DNA of 64,000 nucleotides from Chrysosporum bergii ANA360D (lineage in GTDB: Bacteria; Cyanobacteriota; Cyanobacteriia; Cyanobacteriales; Nostocaceae): positions 30,243-94,242 of the forward strand of contig NZ_JANQDH010000051.1 of NCBI RefSeq assembly GCF_029891735.1, given 5' to 3'. Below are positions 55,352 to 63,738 of the stretch, in pieces. The notes beneath the pieces were generated by a model. The model ran no database searches and was not told the DNA's origin. It saw only the letters and a list, made by a program, of their open reading frames with translations. Position numbers and translations under genes: made by a program. How positions within the stretch are numbered: the stretch's first letter is position 1; every line of letters begins with the position of its first letter.

Positions 55352-55984
55352 ATGGCTTCATTTAGGGGCAGCAGGCATAGAAAGTCAACAGGTCCACGGC
55401 GAAAATTGAAAATTTTAAATAAGCCTCTTGCTCACTGGCATCCCATTGTACGTCAATTGCTAAATTGGGTGGTAACAGTTGGGTCTGTGCTGTTTTGTTT
55501 ACTAATGTTACCAACCCGCTTTTTAGGTATGGAATTATTAGGAATTGGTCCCAATTGGCTGTTAATTTGGGTAGTAGCTTGGAGTGTAAAGCGATCAGTT
55601 TGGCAAGGAATGTTAGCCGGTATAGTTTTGGGACTACTTCAAGATGCTATGACATCACCAGAACCGACCCATGCCATAACCCTGGGTTTTGTGGGCTTTC
55701 TCACTGGTTTGGTGCGAAAGCAGCATTTAATTCAAGAAGATTTTATTTCTATTGCCTTAATTGTATTTGTGATGGCAATTCTGGCAGAAAGTATCTTTGG
55801 ATTGCAATTAAGTTTCATGGGCGATGCTGACGGGGGGCAAAGCCTACCCAAAGTTGAGTATATTTGGGCATATTATCAACGGGCGGTTCTGGCCTCTGCT
55901 ATTCTCAGTAGCCTTTGGGCACCCATACTTTATTATCCCTTAAACCTGTGGTGGCAAAAGATAAAACTGTTAGAGCAGGGTTGA
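55352..55984 (+). CDS. mreD: Rod shape-determining protein MreD
   Basis: Protein of 210 residues with about five TM helices after a basic N-terminal tail (about 40 residues). Sequences LIWVVAWSVKRSVWQGMLAGIVLGLLQDAMTSPEP and GFLTGLVRKQHLIQED match cyanobacterial MreD. The 190-base gap from mreC contains CCTTTGCGCCCTTTGCGTC, a short direct repeat of no clear role. Confidence 0.9.
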   Translation: MASFRGSRHRKSTGPRRKLKILNKPLAHWHPIVRQLLNWVVTVGSVLFCLLMLPTRFLGMELLGIGPNWLLIWVVAWSVKRSVWQGMLAGIVLGLLQDAMTSPEPTHAITLGFVGFLTGLVRKQHLIQEDFISIALIVFVMAILAESIFGLQLSFMGDADGGQSLPKVEYIWAYYQRAVLASAILSSLWAPILYYPLNLWWQKIKLLEQG

Positions 55985-56421
55985 CACTGCCCTATAAAAC
56001 CTAGACAAAGATAGACTTTACTTAAAGACCTTTCAAACTATTTTATTATAATACAGTTATTATATGTTTGTCAAGGCGAGCAGATGCAGTATTGAGTAAT
56101 TGAGTAATGTATGGGTAGAAGAAAGAATCTTTGTTGATTACAGTCTCTAGATGTGGTAATATCCTCTTCTAATTTGATTTCTAACCTAAATTTAACTTAA
56201 AATAAGTTTACCTGAATTACTTAGATTGTAGTTTGACAGTTTTGCATACACCCTGGGGTATATTTTAATCACATTCAGCTATTTATTAGCTTAAAAAACC
56301 ATTTGTCAATTAAAAACTCAGGCTGGCTAGATTTAAGGCGTTGTAACTCTTGTTTTTTGGCGATAACATGGAATAATTACCTTACTAGCTCGTAACACCA
56401 GATTTGGTGTCTGTTTTTTTT
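55985..56421. other. Gene-free spacer
   Basis: 437 bases, AT-rich, between mreD and the remA-like gene. It should hold the latter's promoter. I see no conserved RNA and no strong hairpin. Confidence 0.45.
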
Positions 56422-56688
56422 ATGGAAATACAATTAATTAACATTGGTTTTGGTAACATTGTCTCTGCCAACCGAGTAGTTGCTATCGTCAGTCCAGAGT
56501 CTGCCCCCATTAAACGGATCATTACCGATGCACGGGATAGAGGTCAACTCGTGGATGCAACTTATGGTCGCCGCACAAGGGCTGTGATTATCACTGATTC
56601 TAGCCATGTAGTTCTGTCGGCAATTCAACCGGAAACGGTAGCCAATAGGTTTGTGATTTCCCGCGATCACCATAGCGCAGATAATTGA
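56422..56688 (+). CDS. remA: RemA-like (DUF370) regulatory protein
   Basis: Protein of 88 residues from ATG 56422; an upstream TTG at 56404 adds residues not in the family. Core: [54 protein letters not shown] (in parts: [19 protein letters not shown]). In Bacillus RemA is a ring-forming DNA-binding activator of matrix genes and lies directly before gmk. The same order holds here, but element-like DNA separates the two by about 560 bases. The role in cyanobacteria is not known to me. Confidence 0.85.
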   Translation: MEIQLINIGFGNIVSANRVVAIVSPESAPIKRIITDARDRGQLVDATYGRRTRAVIITDSSHVVLSAIQPETVANRFVISRDHHSADN

Positions 56689-56803
56689 TTGCATATGGGT
56701 TAATCACCCCGTCCCTATTTGCGCCAGATCAGCAGTAGGATGTAAATTAGACAGGCTTTCTGCCACCTGTGCTACAAATTCGTTGGTCAAAGGTTTCTCT
56801 AAT

Positions 56804-56870
56804 GACCATAAAACGAGACGCAAGCCCCTGGCTTCAGACATGGGTATAAGTCGATAGGGACTTTAGTCGC
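56804..56870 (-). repeat. 67-bp repeat, copy 2 (IS200/IS605-like relic)
   Basis: Reverse complement agrees with 21633-21699 at 61 of 67 positions, including the GCGACTAAAGTCGC hairpin (here one base off) and the TCTCGTTTTATGGTC end. It forms one side of a block that ends in the CCCAGGCTAAAGCCTGGG hairpin at 57176-57210. Confidence 0.6.
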
Positions 56871-57210
56871 ATTAAAGCGATTGATTGGCTTTAGCCACAG
56901 TGGTATAATGGACAAAGCGAGTAAGAATAACCATCTACGTGATGATTCATCCTAGTACGGAGAAATCCCGGCAACGGACATATCCAATTTGATTGGAATA
57001 GTTAAAGGGCAAATAATGGCAGGATGTTGAGCGTACCTAACTGGTATGGCGATGGGCTCGGAAAACCAAAAAATAAAAGTAAGCGCAATAGCAATACCTT
57101 TCGTACTGTTAATTGTTTTGAGCGTCTAGGGTGTTTTTGCCAGCACCATTGAAGGTCAGTTTGTGGACTCTTCAAGAATCCCCAGGCTAAAGCCTGGGGG
57201 AGCGTCAATC
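56871..57210 (+). mobile_element. Remnant of an IS200/IS605-like element ending in a hairpin
   Basis: About 340 bases without an intact gene. It ends in GAATCCCCAGGCTAAAGCCTGGGGGAGCGTCAAT (57176-57210), closely similar in design to 52511-52546. Between lie GGAGAAATCCCGGCAACGGAC and a frame reading WYGDGLGKPKNKSKRNSNTF near 57044, which may be a scrap of coding sequence. Reading on both strands gives no transposase. The call rests on the paired repeats, not on a protein. Confidence 0.4.
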
Positions 57211-57248
57211 GTGAATAATGTCTATTAACTAATTTGTGGTTTCAATGG

Positions 57249-57848
57249 ATGATCAAAGTTTTACCTATCCAAAGTGATGCTCCCACCAAAAAAAGCTCCT
57301 CTCCAGGTAGGCTAATTGTTTTAACTGGCCCCAGTGGAGTTGGTAAAGGAACTTTAATGCAAGAGCTGTTAAAACGTCATCCGGAACTTTACTATTCTGT
57401 ATCCGTGACGACTCGTTCTCCTCGCCCAGGGGAAATCAATGGCGAAAATTATTACTTTATTAGCCGCACTAAGTTTGAACAATTACTAGCCCAAGGTGAA
57501 TTCTTAGAGTGGGCAGAATTTGCTGGTAATTATTACGGAACACCCCGTGAGGCTGTACTCAACCAGGTTCACTCTGGTAAATTGGTGGTGCTGGAAATTG
57601 AACTACAAGGAGCAAGGCAAATCCGGTCTGAGTTCCCTAAAGCTCTCAGCATTTTTATTTTACCCCCTTCCATGAATGAATTGGAGAGCCGCATACGTGG
57701 ACGCGCTCAAGATTCGGAAGAAGCGATCGCTCGTCGCCTATGTCGCGCCGAAGAAGAAATTCAAGCCGCAGAGGAATTTGACGTTCAAATCGTTAATGAC
57801 GATTTAGAAAATGCTCTCAACGCCATAGAAGCAGTTTTATTTGGATAG
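57249..57848 (+). CDS. gmk: Guanylate kinase
   Basis: Protein of 199 residues from ATG 57249 (a TTG at 57234 is also in frame). P-loop [16 protein letters not shown]-binding [20 protein letters not shown] in parts, [13 protein letters not shown] and [12 protein letters not shown] are typical. It phosphorylates GMP to GDP. Its upstream region starts only 38 bases from the element hairpin, so its promoter lies in or across element-like DNA. Confidence 0.95.
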   Translation: MIKVLPIQSDAPTKKSSSPGRLIVLTGPSGVGKGTLMQELLKRHPELYYSVSVTTRSPRPGEINGENYYFISRTKFEQLLAQGEFLEWAEFAGNYYGTPREAVLNQVHSGKLVVLEIELQGARQIRSEFPKALSIFILPPSMNELESRIRGRAQDSEEAIARRLCRAEEEIQAAEEFDVQIVNDDLENALNAIEAVLFG

Positions 57849-57931
57849 CTGAAACTTTTTGATAGTCATAGGATCTCTTTGTATCCTTTCATCAGAAATT
57901 GTTACTAAGCATTGTTTGCGCCCAACTAACA

Positions 57932-57970
57932 AGGACACAAAGGAAAAGCCCCGCTCTTCGTTTGTGTCCT
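57932..57970. other. Stem-loop between gmk and psaL
   Basis: AGGACACAAA and TTTGTGTCCT close a 19-base loop that can pair again (GAAAAG..CTCTTC). It lies between convergent gmk and psaL. No T run follows, so a classical terminator is doubtful. Confidence 0.5.
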
Positions 57971-58067
57971 GACAATCAAATACGGGACATCAGGCATGGG
58001 TAATACTAAAACATAATTAACAATTAGCTATTACCAACGCCTTATGCCCAATAATCAATTAGTTAAA

Positions 58068-58586
58068 TTAACCAAATAGACCTTGAATGAGTCCTAAATT
58101 GTTAGTCAAGAAATAAGCGACCACGGCACCGCCAATACCACCAATTAAGAAAGAACTGGCAAAATTATTCCAGTTTTCTTTGGAGTTAAAAGCATCTACT
58201 GGTGGGTTTGGTACAGTTACACTAGCCAGTGCTTTGGCGGGATTACTATTGGCATACAAAGATAGGCAAGCAGTGAGAATCACCACTAAGCCAACAGATC
58301 CTAGTAAACCGGCTAAGTTAGCATGAATGTCATCACGTAGCGGTCCCAGTTTAGCAAAAGGTCCAAATAGCAGGTAACCATGAGCCATACCCACTTCTAG
58401 CCCACGTCTGGAAGGATTAAGACCTTGACGATAGGCGGGCAAGTTATTAATAAACCACTTCACCAAGGGAGAGGAGTTAATGGGGGTTTCTAAGTTTCCT
58501 TGCTGGGGATCACGTCCTGCTGCGGCCACAACCTCACGATTTCTAGCATCGCTGGGGAGATTTTTGGATAAATTTGCTTTGGTCAT
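58068..58586 (-). CDS. psaL: Photosystem I reaction centre subunit XI
   Basis: Protein of 172 residues that joins PSI monomers into trimers or tetramers. Recognisable by INNLPAYRQGLNPSRRGLEVGMAHGYLLFGPF in parts (LPAYR, RGLEVGMAHGY), GLLGSVGLVVILTACLSLY, and the C-terminal SFLIGGIGGAVVAYFL. Three helices. It lies 264 bases downstream of psaJ, with a long palindrome in between. No psaI is seen next to it. Confidence 0.96.
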   Translation of the reverse strand: MTKANLSKNLPSDARNREVVAAAGRDPQQGNLETPINSSPLVKWFINNLPAYRQGLNPSRRGLEVGMAHGYLLFGPFAKLGPLRDDIHANLAGLLGSVGLVVILTACLSLYANSNPAKALASVTVPNPPVDAFNSKENWNNFASSFLIGGIGGAVVAYFLTNNLGLIQGLFG

Positions 58587-58713
58587 ATTTTGTCTTGGCC
58601 TTTCAATTAAAATGGTGGCATTTTTATATTATTGATAATGTTGTAGCTAAAAAAATATTTTTAGCTAGGAAGTTAAAAAAAATTAATTTATCTGGTTTGA
58701 TTAAACTATGAAA

Positions 58714-58741
58714 CTCGTAATGCTATTAATAGCATTACGAG
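58714..58741. repeat. 28-bp perfect palindrome between psaJ and psaL
   Basis: CTCGTAATGCTATT and AATAGCATTACGAG meet without a spacer. On the minus strand it is followed by TTTC. It may be a partial terminator or RNA-stability hairpin separating psaF-psaJ from psaL transcript levels. Confidence 0.75.
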
Positions 58742-58850
58742 ATCCATCATCTATATTTCTACTAATTTGAGTGATACTTTTACTTGTTCAGGCGGAGTAG
58801 TCCCAGTACAAATCAGCAGAAAATATTTAAGATGAAATTCCCTTTTCTAC

Positions 58851-59000
58851 CTATGGCAGTGGGTGGAAGAGTAAGTCAGGGAAAAAGCGGTTAAATTCAA
58901 TTAAAATCCCTGCTGTAATGGTTAGCCAGATAGTGGCTGCCACGGGAGCAGTAGAAAGAAATGTGAGCAAATAGGAGGATTTATCGCCTTTGTCAGCCAT
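58851..59000 (-). CDS. psaJ: Photosystem I subunit IX
   Basis: Protein of 49 residues: [20 protein letters not shown], a single TM helix ([20 protein letters not shown]) and the conserved end [11 protein letters not shown]. PsaJ helps hold PsaF in the PSI complex. The start at 59000 is in line with the family. It lies 40 bases downstream of psaF, the usual psaF-psaJ pair. Confidence 0.93.
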   Translation of the reverse strand: MADKGDKSSYLLTFLSTAPVAATIWLTITAGILIEFNRFFPDLLFHPLP

Positions 59001-59040
59001 GAATTTAGTCTCCAAAACAAATGAACTAAGTTAACCAGAA

Positions 59041-59535
59041 TTAACGGGGAGAAACAGTAATTTCGGAATCTTTAGCGGTTAATTCCCCTGACAGTAACTC
59101 TTTCACCGCTGCTACGGGCCAGGCAAAGCCTGTGGTGATAATGGGTAGTGCTAAACCAAGATCGATTTGGATTTCTTTGGTTTCGGTGTCAGATTCATTC
59201 TTGATGGCTTGCAAGTAAGCGCGACCTACCCAGCCAATCCAACCTGCAATATACAAAAAGAGAATACCGGGGATCAGGAAGTCACCAGCCCGATCAAGGC
59301 GACCATCAACAATCAAGTGAGGGTAGCCTTCAGGTCCACACAGTGCTTGAGAATAACGCTCAAACCGCTTTTTACCTGATTCCGGATCGGCGGTGGTGTT
59401 ACGGGCATTTTGTGCTAGCTCTTGAAATGCGGGAGAGTCTTTACAGGGTACTAAGTCAGCCCCCAGTGCTTGGGCAGGGGGGGCAAAGTTAGACCAAAGA
59501 CAAATCGCTAAAATCAAAGCAAACAATCGTCTCAT
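59041..59535 (-). CDS. psaF: Photosystem I subunit III (plastocyanin docking)
   Basis: Protein of 164 residues from ATG 59535, which has AAGGA upstream; the longer frame to 59598 adds no signal-like sequence. Signal peptide ([20 protein letters not shown]), then [21 protein letters not shown], the [37 protein letters not shown] region in parts, and a second hydrophobic segment. PsaF sits on the lumenal side of PSI near the electron-donor site. Operon order psaF-psaJ-psaL. Confidence 0.95.
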   Translation of the reverse strand: MRRLFALILAICLWSNFAPPAQALGADLVPCKDSPAFQELAQNARNTTADPESGKKRFERYSQALCGPEGYPHLIVDGRLDRAGDFLIPGILFLYIAGWIGWVGRAYLQAIKNESDTETKEIQIDLGLALPIITTGFAWPVAAVKELLSGELTAKDSEITVSPR

Positions 59536-59712
59536 AGATTTGTTTCCTTTTATTACAAAACAAAAAGTTTTTTGTACAAAACGAAGCGGCTTGTACATTC
59601 TTTTATTTGCATAACTAGCAAGTAATGATACTCTTGAGCGGCCACGGAGTAAAGTTTAACTAAATAAAAGTTAAAGCTTCTCTAACAAATCTTTACTTAA
59701 CACCAATCTACA

Positions 59713-60762
59713 ATGGCAACTGTTTTAGCAATAGAAACCAGCTGCGATGAAACTGCCGTGGCAATTGTGAACAATCGTCAAGTTTATAGCAGTATCGTAG
59801 CTTCCCAAATCCCAGTTCATTGTCAATATGGCGGGGTAGTGCCAGAAGTGGCATCTCGTCAGCATTTAGAAACAATTAATCAAGCCATCACTCAGGCTTT
59901 ACACCAAGCCCAACTGGACTGGGATCAAATAGACGGCATTGCGGCCACTTGCGCCCCTGGACTGGTGGGGGCGCTGTTGGTAGGATTAACTGCGGCCAAA
60001 ACTTTGGCAATGTTACACAATAAGCCATTTTTAGGAGTTCATCACCTCGAAGGTCATATTTACGCGACTTATTTGAGTGAGCCAAGTTTAAACCCCCCAT
60101 TTCTTAGCTTACTCGTTTCTGGTGGACATACAAGCTTGATTTACGTCAAAGATTGTGGTAGTTACGAAACCTTGGGAGAAACTCGCGATGATGCGGCAGG
60201 TGAGGCTTTTGATAAGGTAGCCCGGTTGTTAAAGCTGGGTTATCCCGGCGGACCTGTCATTGACAAACTAGCACAAACAGGCAATCCCCGCGCCTTTACT
60301 TTGCCAGAAGGTAAGGTTTCTTTGCCAAGTGGGGGATATCATCCCTATGACAATAGTTTTAGTGGCTTAAAAACGGCGGTACTGCGGTTAGTGCAGCAGT
60401 TAGAAAAAGAGCAAGAACCATTACCAGTGGCTGATTTAGCAGCTAGCTTTCAGGAAACTGTGGCTCGATCGCTGACCAAAAGAGCGATCGCCTGCGCCCT
60501 GGATTATAGTCTTGGTACTATTGCCGTTGGTGGAGGGGTAGCAGCAAACACCAGCCTAAGAAAAATCCTACAGGCATCTGCTACCGAGCATAACCTGCGG
60601 GTTCTGTTCCCACCCATGAAATACTGTACTGATAACGCGGCCATGATTGGCTGTGCTGCTTCTCATCACCTATCACTGGGTCATACATCACCTTTAACTT
60701 TAGGTGTTGAGTCTAGGTTACCACTCACCCAAGTAATGAAATTGTATTATAGCAAATTTTAA
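59713..60762 (+). CDS. tsaD: tRNA N6-adenosine threonylcarbamoyltransferase
   Basis: Protein of 349 residues (Gcp/TsaD) that adds the t6A modification at position 37 of ANN-decoding tRNAs. ASKHA fold with [15 protein letters not shown], the metal-binding [35 protein letters not shown] and [12 protein letters not shown] motifs. ATG 59713. Divergent from psaF by 177 bases, an order recalled from Anabaena relatives. Confidence 0.97.
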   Translation: MATVLAIETSCDETAVAIVNNRQVYSSIVASQIPVHCQYGGVVPEVASRQHLETINQAITQALHQAQLDWDQIDGIAATCAPGLVGALLVGLTAAKTLAMLHNKPFLGVHHLEGHIYATYLSEPSLNPPFLSLLVSGGHTSLIYVKDCGSYETLGETRDDAAGEAFDKVARLLKLGYPGGPVIDKLAQTGNPRAFTLPEGKVSLPSGGYHPYDNSFSGLKTAVLRLVQQLEKEQEPLPVADLAASFQETVARSLTKRAIACALDYSLGTIAVGGGVAANTSLRKILQASATEHNLRVLFPPMKYCTDNAAMIGCAASHHLSLGHTSPLTLGVESRLPLTQVMKLYYSKF

Positions 60763-60763
60763 C

Positions 60764-60854
60764 AAAGTGAGGTACGTCCTTAGCTGGTAAGATGCTTGTA
60801 AGACAAGACTGTGAGATTTTAAATTTGTATCTCACGTGGTTAAGAAATGCTATA
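60764..60854 (-). repeat. Interspersed repeat, copy 4 (minus orientation)
   Basis: On the minus strand it reads TATAGCATTTCTTAACCACGTGAGATACAAATTTAAAAT ... AAGCATCTTACCAGCTAAGGACGTACCTCACTTT, matching copy 1 over nearly its whole length with changes in the middle. It begins right after the tsaD stop codon. Confidence 0.68.
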
Positions 60855-60875
60855 ATTAATGACCCAGATACTCTG

Positions 60876-61784
60876 TTAACTGTTAACTATTGACCTGATG
60901 TGAGCAGCAACGGCATCTGGCTGTTCTAACATTGCCAAGTGACCACAATCGGGAATTTCAATTACATTGTCGCCGGTGTATTGAAAAAGTCGATGAAAAC
61001 TAGCCAAGTGGCGGACATATTTAGGTTCCATCACTTTGTCATCACTACCGGCCAAAAAATACACTGGTTGCTGTAATTGTGAGACTAGCTGTGGTAAACG
61101 GTTAACTTCTTCTTCGGTTGTCGAGTCCAGCAATGCTCCCAGTGCTGCTTCCGGGTCAGCCATGACAAAATCAATCACTCGCTGACGGGCCCAATGACGA
61201 TTTAGTGGACGGGCTACACTGGCTCTGCTAAACAACAAATCAACTAAAGGTACATGGGACAGCCAGCGGGGGCGGACTTGCAAAAATCTTTGACCAGCTG
61301 AACGAAACTGCTCAAAGGCCTCCTTGAGATAAATACCACCTCCTGCGTTGATACATATAACACCTTGAACACATTGGGGTATTTGAGCCGCCGCCCAAAG
61401 TGCAATTGTCCCTCCCAGGGAATGTCCAATCAACCAAGCACTATTAATATTCATCTGTTTCAGAAGTACGGCTAATTCTTGAGCATAAACAGATGGTGTA
61501 TAAATAGAATCAAAAGGTAAACTAAACTTATCAGGTGATTTAGAACTCAAGGTGACAGAACTTTCCACCCCACTAAAATTAGGTTCTGGCTGAGACTTGG
61601 ATTCACCAAAACCTCGTAGATCATAGGACAAGCACTGCCAATCTACTGACAGGCGAGAAATTACAGGTTGCCAATAGCCACGACTATTTAGCCAACCGTG
61701 GATAAAGACTAAAGTATGGGGATAGGAAGTAGGAGCGGTTAGCTCGTATGCGTGTGGAACGCCCAAAATTTCAATAGTTGCCAT
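60876..61784 (-). CDS. Alpha/beta hydrolase
   Basis: Protein of 302 residues. Oxyanion strand VFIHGWLNSRGYW, the nucleophile elbow GHSLGGTIALWAA (Ser), the acid in LAGSDDKVMEPKY and the catalytic His in IPDCGHLAMLEQP. A lid of variable helices lies between. The substrate is unknown; many cyanobacterial members act on lipids or esters. Located between tsaD and the ACT-domain gene, same strand as the latter, 71 bases apart. Confidence 0.85.
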   Translation of the reverse strand: MATIEILGVPHAYELTAPTSYPHTLVFIHGWLNSRGYWQPVISRLSVDWQCLSYDLRGFGESKSQPEPNFSGVESSVTLSSKSPDKFSLPFDSIYTPSVYAQELAVLLKQMNINSAWLIGHSLGGTIALWAAAQIPQCVQGVICINAGGGIYLKEAFEQFRSAGQRFLQVRPRWLSHVPLVDLLFSRASVARPLNRHWARQRVIDFVMADPEAALGALLDSTTEEEVNRLPQLVSQLQQPVYFLAGSDDKVMEPKYVRHLASFHRLFQYTGDNVIEIPDCGHLAMLEQPDAVAAHIRSIVNS

Positions 61785-61855
61785 ACTTAAGATTTTCCTC
61801 TACTCAAGAACTTTTGGCATGGTGGAAACCTCTCTGTGACTAGTTGACTGTATAT

Positions 61856-62575
61856 TTATTTACCTAACAATCTTAACTTCACCCCTTCAGCAATTTTGTG
61901 TCCCAAATATTCAGGAATCAAGCTTTCATTGGGACCCAACAAGTAAAGAATCAGGCGTGTGCGTCCACGCCAAACCAGCAAATTGGCATTGACTACTAAT
62001 AGGTCTTCTTGCCAAATGGTGTACATGACTTTGTAAAATAGTCCCGGTTGATTGTCAGCCTCAATTACCAATGCTGGAAGGTGAAATACTGGATCAACAT
62101 AAAACTCTGTCTGTACCTGCTCTAGTCCACTGTCTAGATTGAATTCTACTGCCAGCATTTCTTCTACCTCAAACCGCCCCGCTAAGGCTTCACGAATGGC
62201 GCGGCAAACATTTTCTCCCGTTTTATCAGTCAGGGCTTTACTGCCACGAGATACCAGAAGCTTGAGAAAAACTAACATTGGCGGTCTAATGTGACCATAT
62301 AAACTGATACCATGTATAGTTAGTCCATAAGCAGCTAATACACCAAAAATATCACTGAGCAGAAACGACTGGTTGCGGTAAGCAAAATGCAGGGCGCTTT
62401 TGCTACCTTCGGACTTTAACTCGATCACCGCACGCTTTGTTTGATAAAGGCGGTAAGCTAACCGCAAATTTTGCAGTTGAATCTCACTACTCACAAATTG
62501 CCCGTAGAACTGCGGAAATGCTCGGTTAAAGCGCTTTAATAGTTCCAGTGTGGAAGATTGTAAACCAGAAGCCAT
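61856..62575 (-). CDS. ACT-like domain protein, function unknown
   Basis: Protein of 239 residues with two ACT-like halves: SFLLSDIFGVLAAYGLTIHGISLYG (residues about 69-95) and HLPALVIEADNQPGLFYKVMYTIWQEDLLVVNANLLVWRGRTR in parts (EADNQPGLFYKV, VVNANLLVW), the helix-strand pattern of amino-acid-binding regulatory ACT domains as in GlnD. No catalytic domain is attached. It may sense an amino acid or act as a small regulator; this is inference. Cyanobacteria-wide as far as I recall. Confidence 0.65.
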   Translation of the reverse strand: MASGLQSSTLELLKRFNRAFPQFYGQFVSSEIQLQNLRLAYRLYQTKRAVIELKSEGSKSALHFAYRNQSFLLSDIFGVLAAYGLTIHGISLYGHIRPPMLVFLKLLVSRGSKALTDKTGENVCRAIREALAGRFEVEEMLAVEFNLDSGLEQVQTEFYVDPVFHLPALVIEADNQPGLFYKVMYTIWQEDLLVVNANLLVWRGRTRLILYLLGPNESLIPEYLGHKIAEGVKLRLLGK

Positions 62576-62924
62576 TGTTGGGTGTAGGATTCCCTTGCAT
62601 TGATCTTTTTTTGCCTATATCTAAGGATAAGGGCTTGTATGTAATTATTACCCAATCTCTAATCCCTAATTCCCCATCAATGCAAATTCATTTCCTCCTC
62701 TCCGGTTTTTGAGAAATTTCTCCTAGGCTGGACAATAAAATGCTAATATGGGAAATGATTGGTATGAAACACGTTACAAAAAGCAGAGTCCATGACAAAT
62801 TCCGGAAACATCTCCAAAAATTTAAGTGAGAACGGTATTTAAAGGAGGCAACTTTTTTAAGCGTGAATCAACACTCCACTGAAAGTGTAAGCCAATTTAG
62901 TTATACTACCCGAACCACGCTGGC
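62576..62924. other. Gene-free spacer
   Basis: 349 bases between divergent genes. A GGAGG (62842-62846) lies about 78 bases ahead of the acetyltransferase start, too far to be its ribosome site; a short frame could use it but none is convincing. Nothing else seen. Confidence 0.4.
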
Positions 62925-63476
62925 ATGGGTTTTTGGAAAACTTGGTTTAATAGTCCTGAGTCTGTAGCGACAAGTAAAACAACCTCTTTTGAAGAAATTA
63001 CAGGGTCTGTTGCGGGCAAGTCTAGCTCTGACAAGACTAACGAAGCGTCTCAAAAGGAGGCTAAGATAGTTTTTAGTTCAGATCGAGATATTGACCTCTA
63101 TGAACTAGAAGAACTTTGTGATGCCGTTGGTTGGTCGCGTCGTCCCTTAAGAAAAGTTAAGAAAGCCATTGAGCATAGTTTTCTCGTAGCCTCTATGTGG
63201 CAAGTGCGGGGAAACCAAAAACGGCTGATTGGTTTCGCTCGTGCTACTTCAGACCACGCCTTTAACGCCACTATTTGGGATGTGGTAGTTCATCCGGACT
63301 TTCAAGGTAAAGGACTGGGTAAGGCGCTGATGAAATACGTACTGAAAAAGCTCAGAAGTGAAGAAATTAGCAATGTTACTCTGTTTGCTGATCCTCATGT
63401 TGTGGATTTTTACAGGGGGATGGGTTTTATGTCTGACCCGGAAGGTATTAAAGGTATGTTCTGGTATCCTCAATAA
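62925..63476 (+). CDS. GNAT family N-acetyltransferase
   Basis: Protein of 183 residues. After a 45-residue low-complexity N-terminus comes a GNAT fold with [40 protein letters not shown] (in parts: [16 protein letters not shown] is the acetyl-CoA loop Q/RxxGxG/A) and FYRGMGF near the end. It resembles Ycf52 of red-algal plastids, a homologue of plant NSI-type acetyltransferases; the substrate here is unknown. Monocistronic, followed by tRNA-Pro. Confidence 0.85.
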   Translation: MGFWKTWFNSPESVATSKTTSFEEITGSVAGKSSSDKTNEASQKEAKIVFSSDRDIDLYELEELCDAVGWSRRPLRKVKKAIEHSFLVASMWQVRGNQKRLIGFARATSDHAFNATIWDVVVHPDFQGKGLGKALMKYVLKKLRSEEISNVTLFADPHVVDFYRGMGFMSDPEGIKGMFWYPQ

Positions 63477-63664
63477 TTTTGAGGATAGTGCTACTATTGA
63501 TAGTATAGCTGTATTTTACCAGGGTATTAGCTGATAATACAAAAAATTAAATTGGCTAGCCAAAATATTTTAATCGTGCTATCATAGTTTTGTGTTCTTG
63601 GTAAGCTCTATATTTAGCTAAATTTAACGGCTGAATAGCAGCGGTAAAATTAAATTAACTATTC

Positions 63665-63738
63665 CGGGATGTAGCGCAGCTTGGTAGCGCGCCTGCTTTG
63701 GGAGCAGGATGTCGCAGGTTCAAATCCTGTCATCCCGA
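63665..63738 (+). tRNA. tRNA-Pro (anticodon UGG)
   Basis: Acceptor arms CGGGATG / CATCCCG, anticodon stem CCTGC/GCAGG with loop TTTGGGA giving UGG, T arm GGTTCAAATCC. CCA is not encoded. 74 bases with the discriminator A. Confidence 0.95.
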
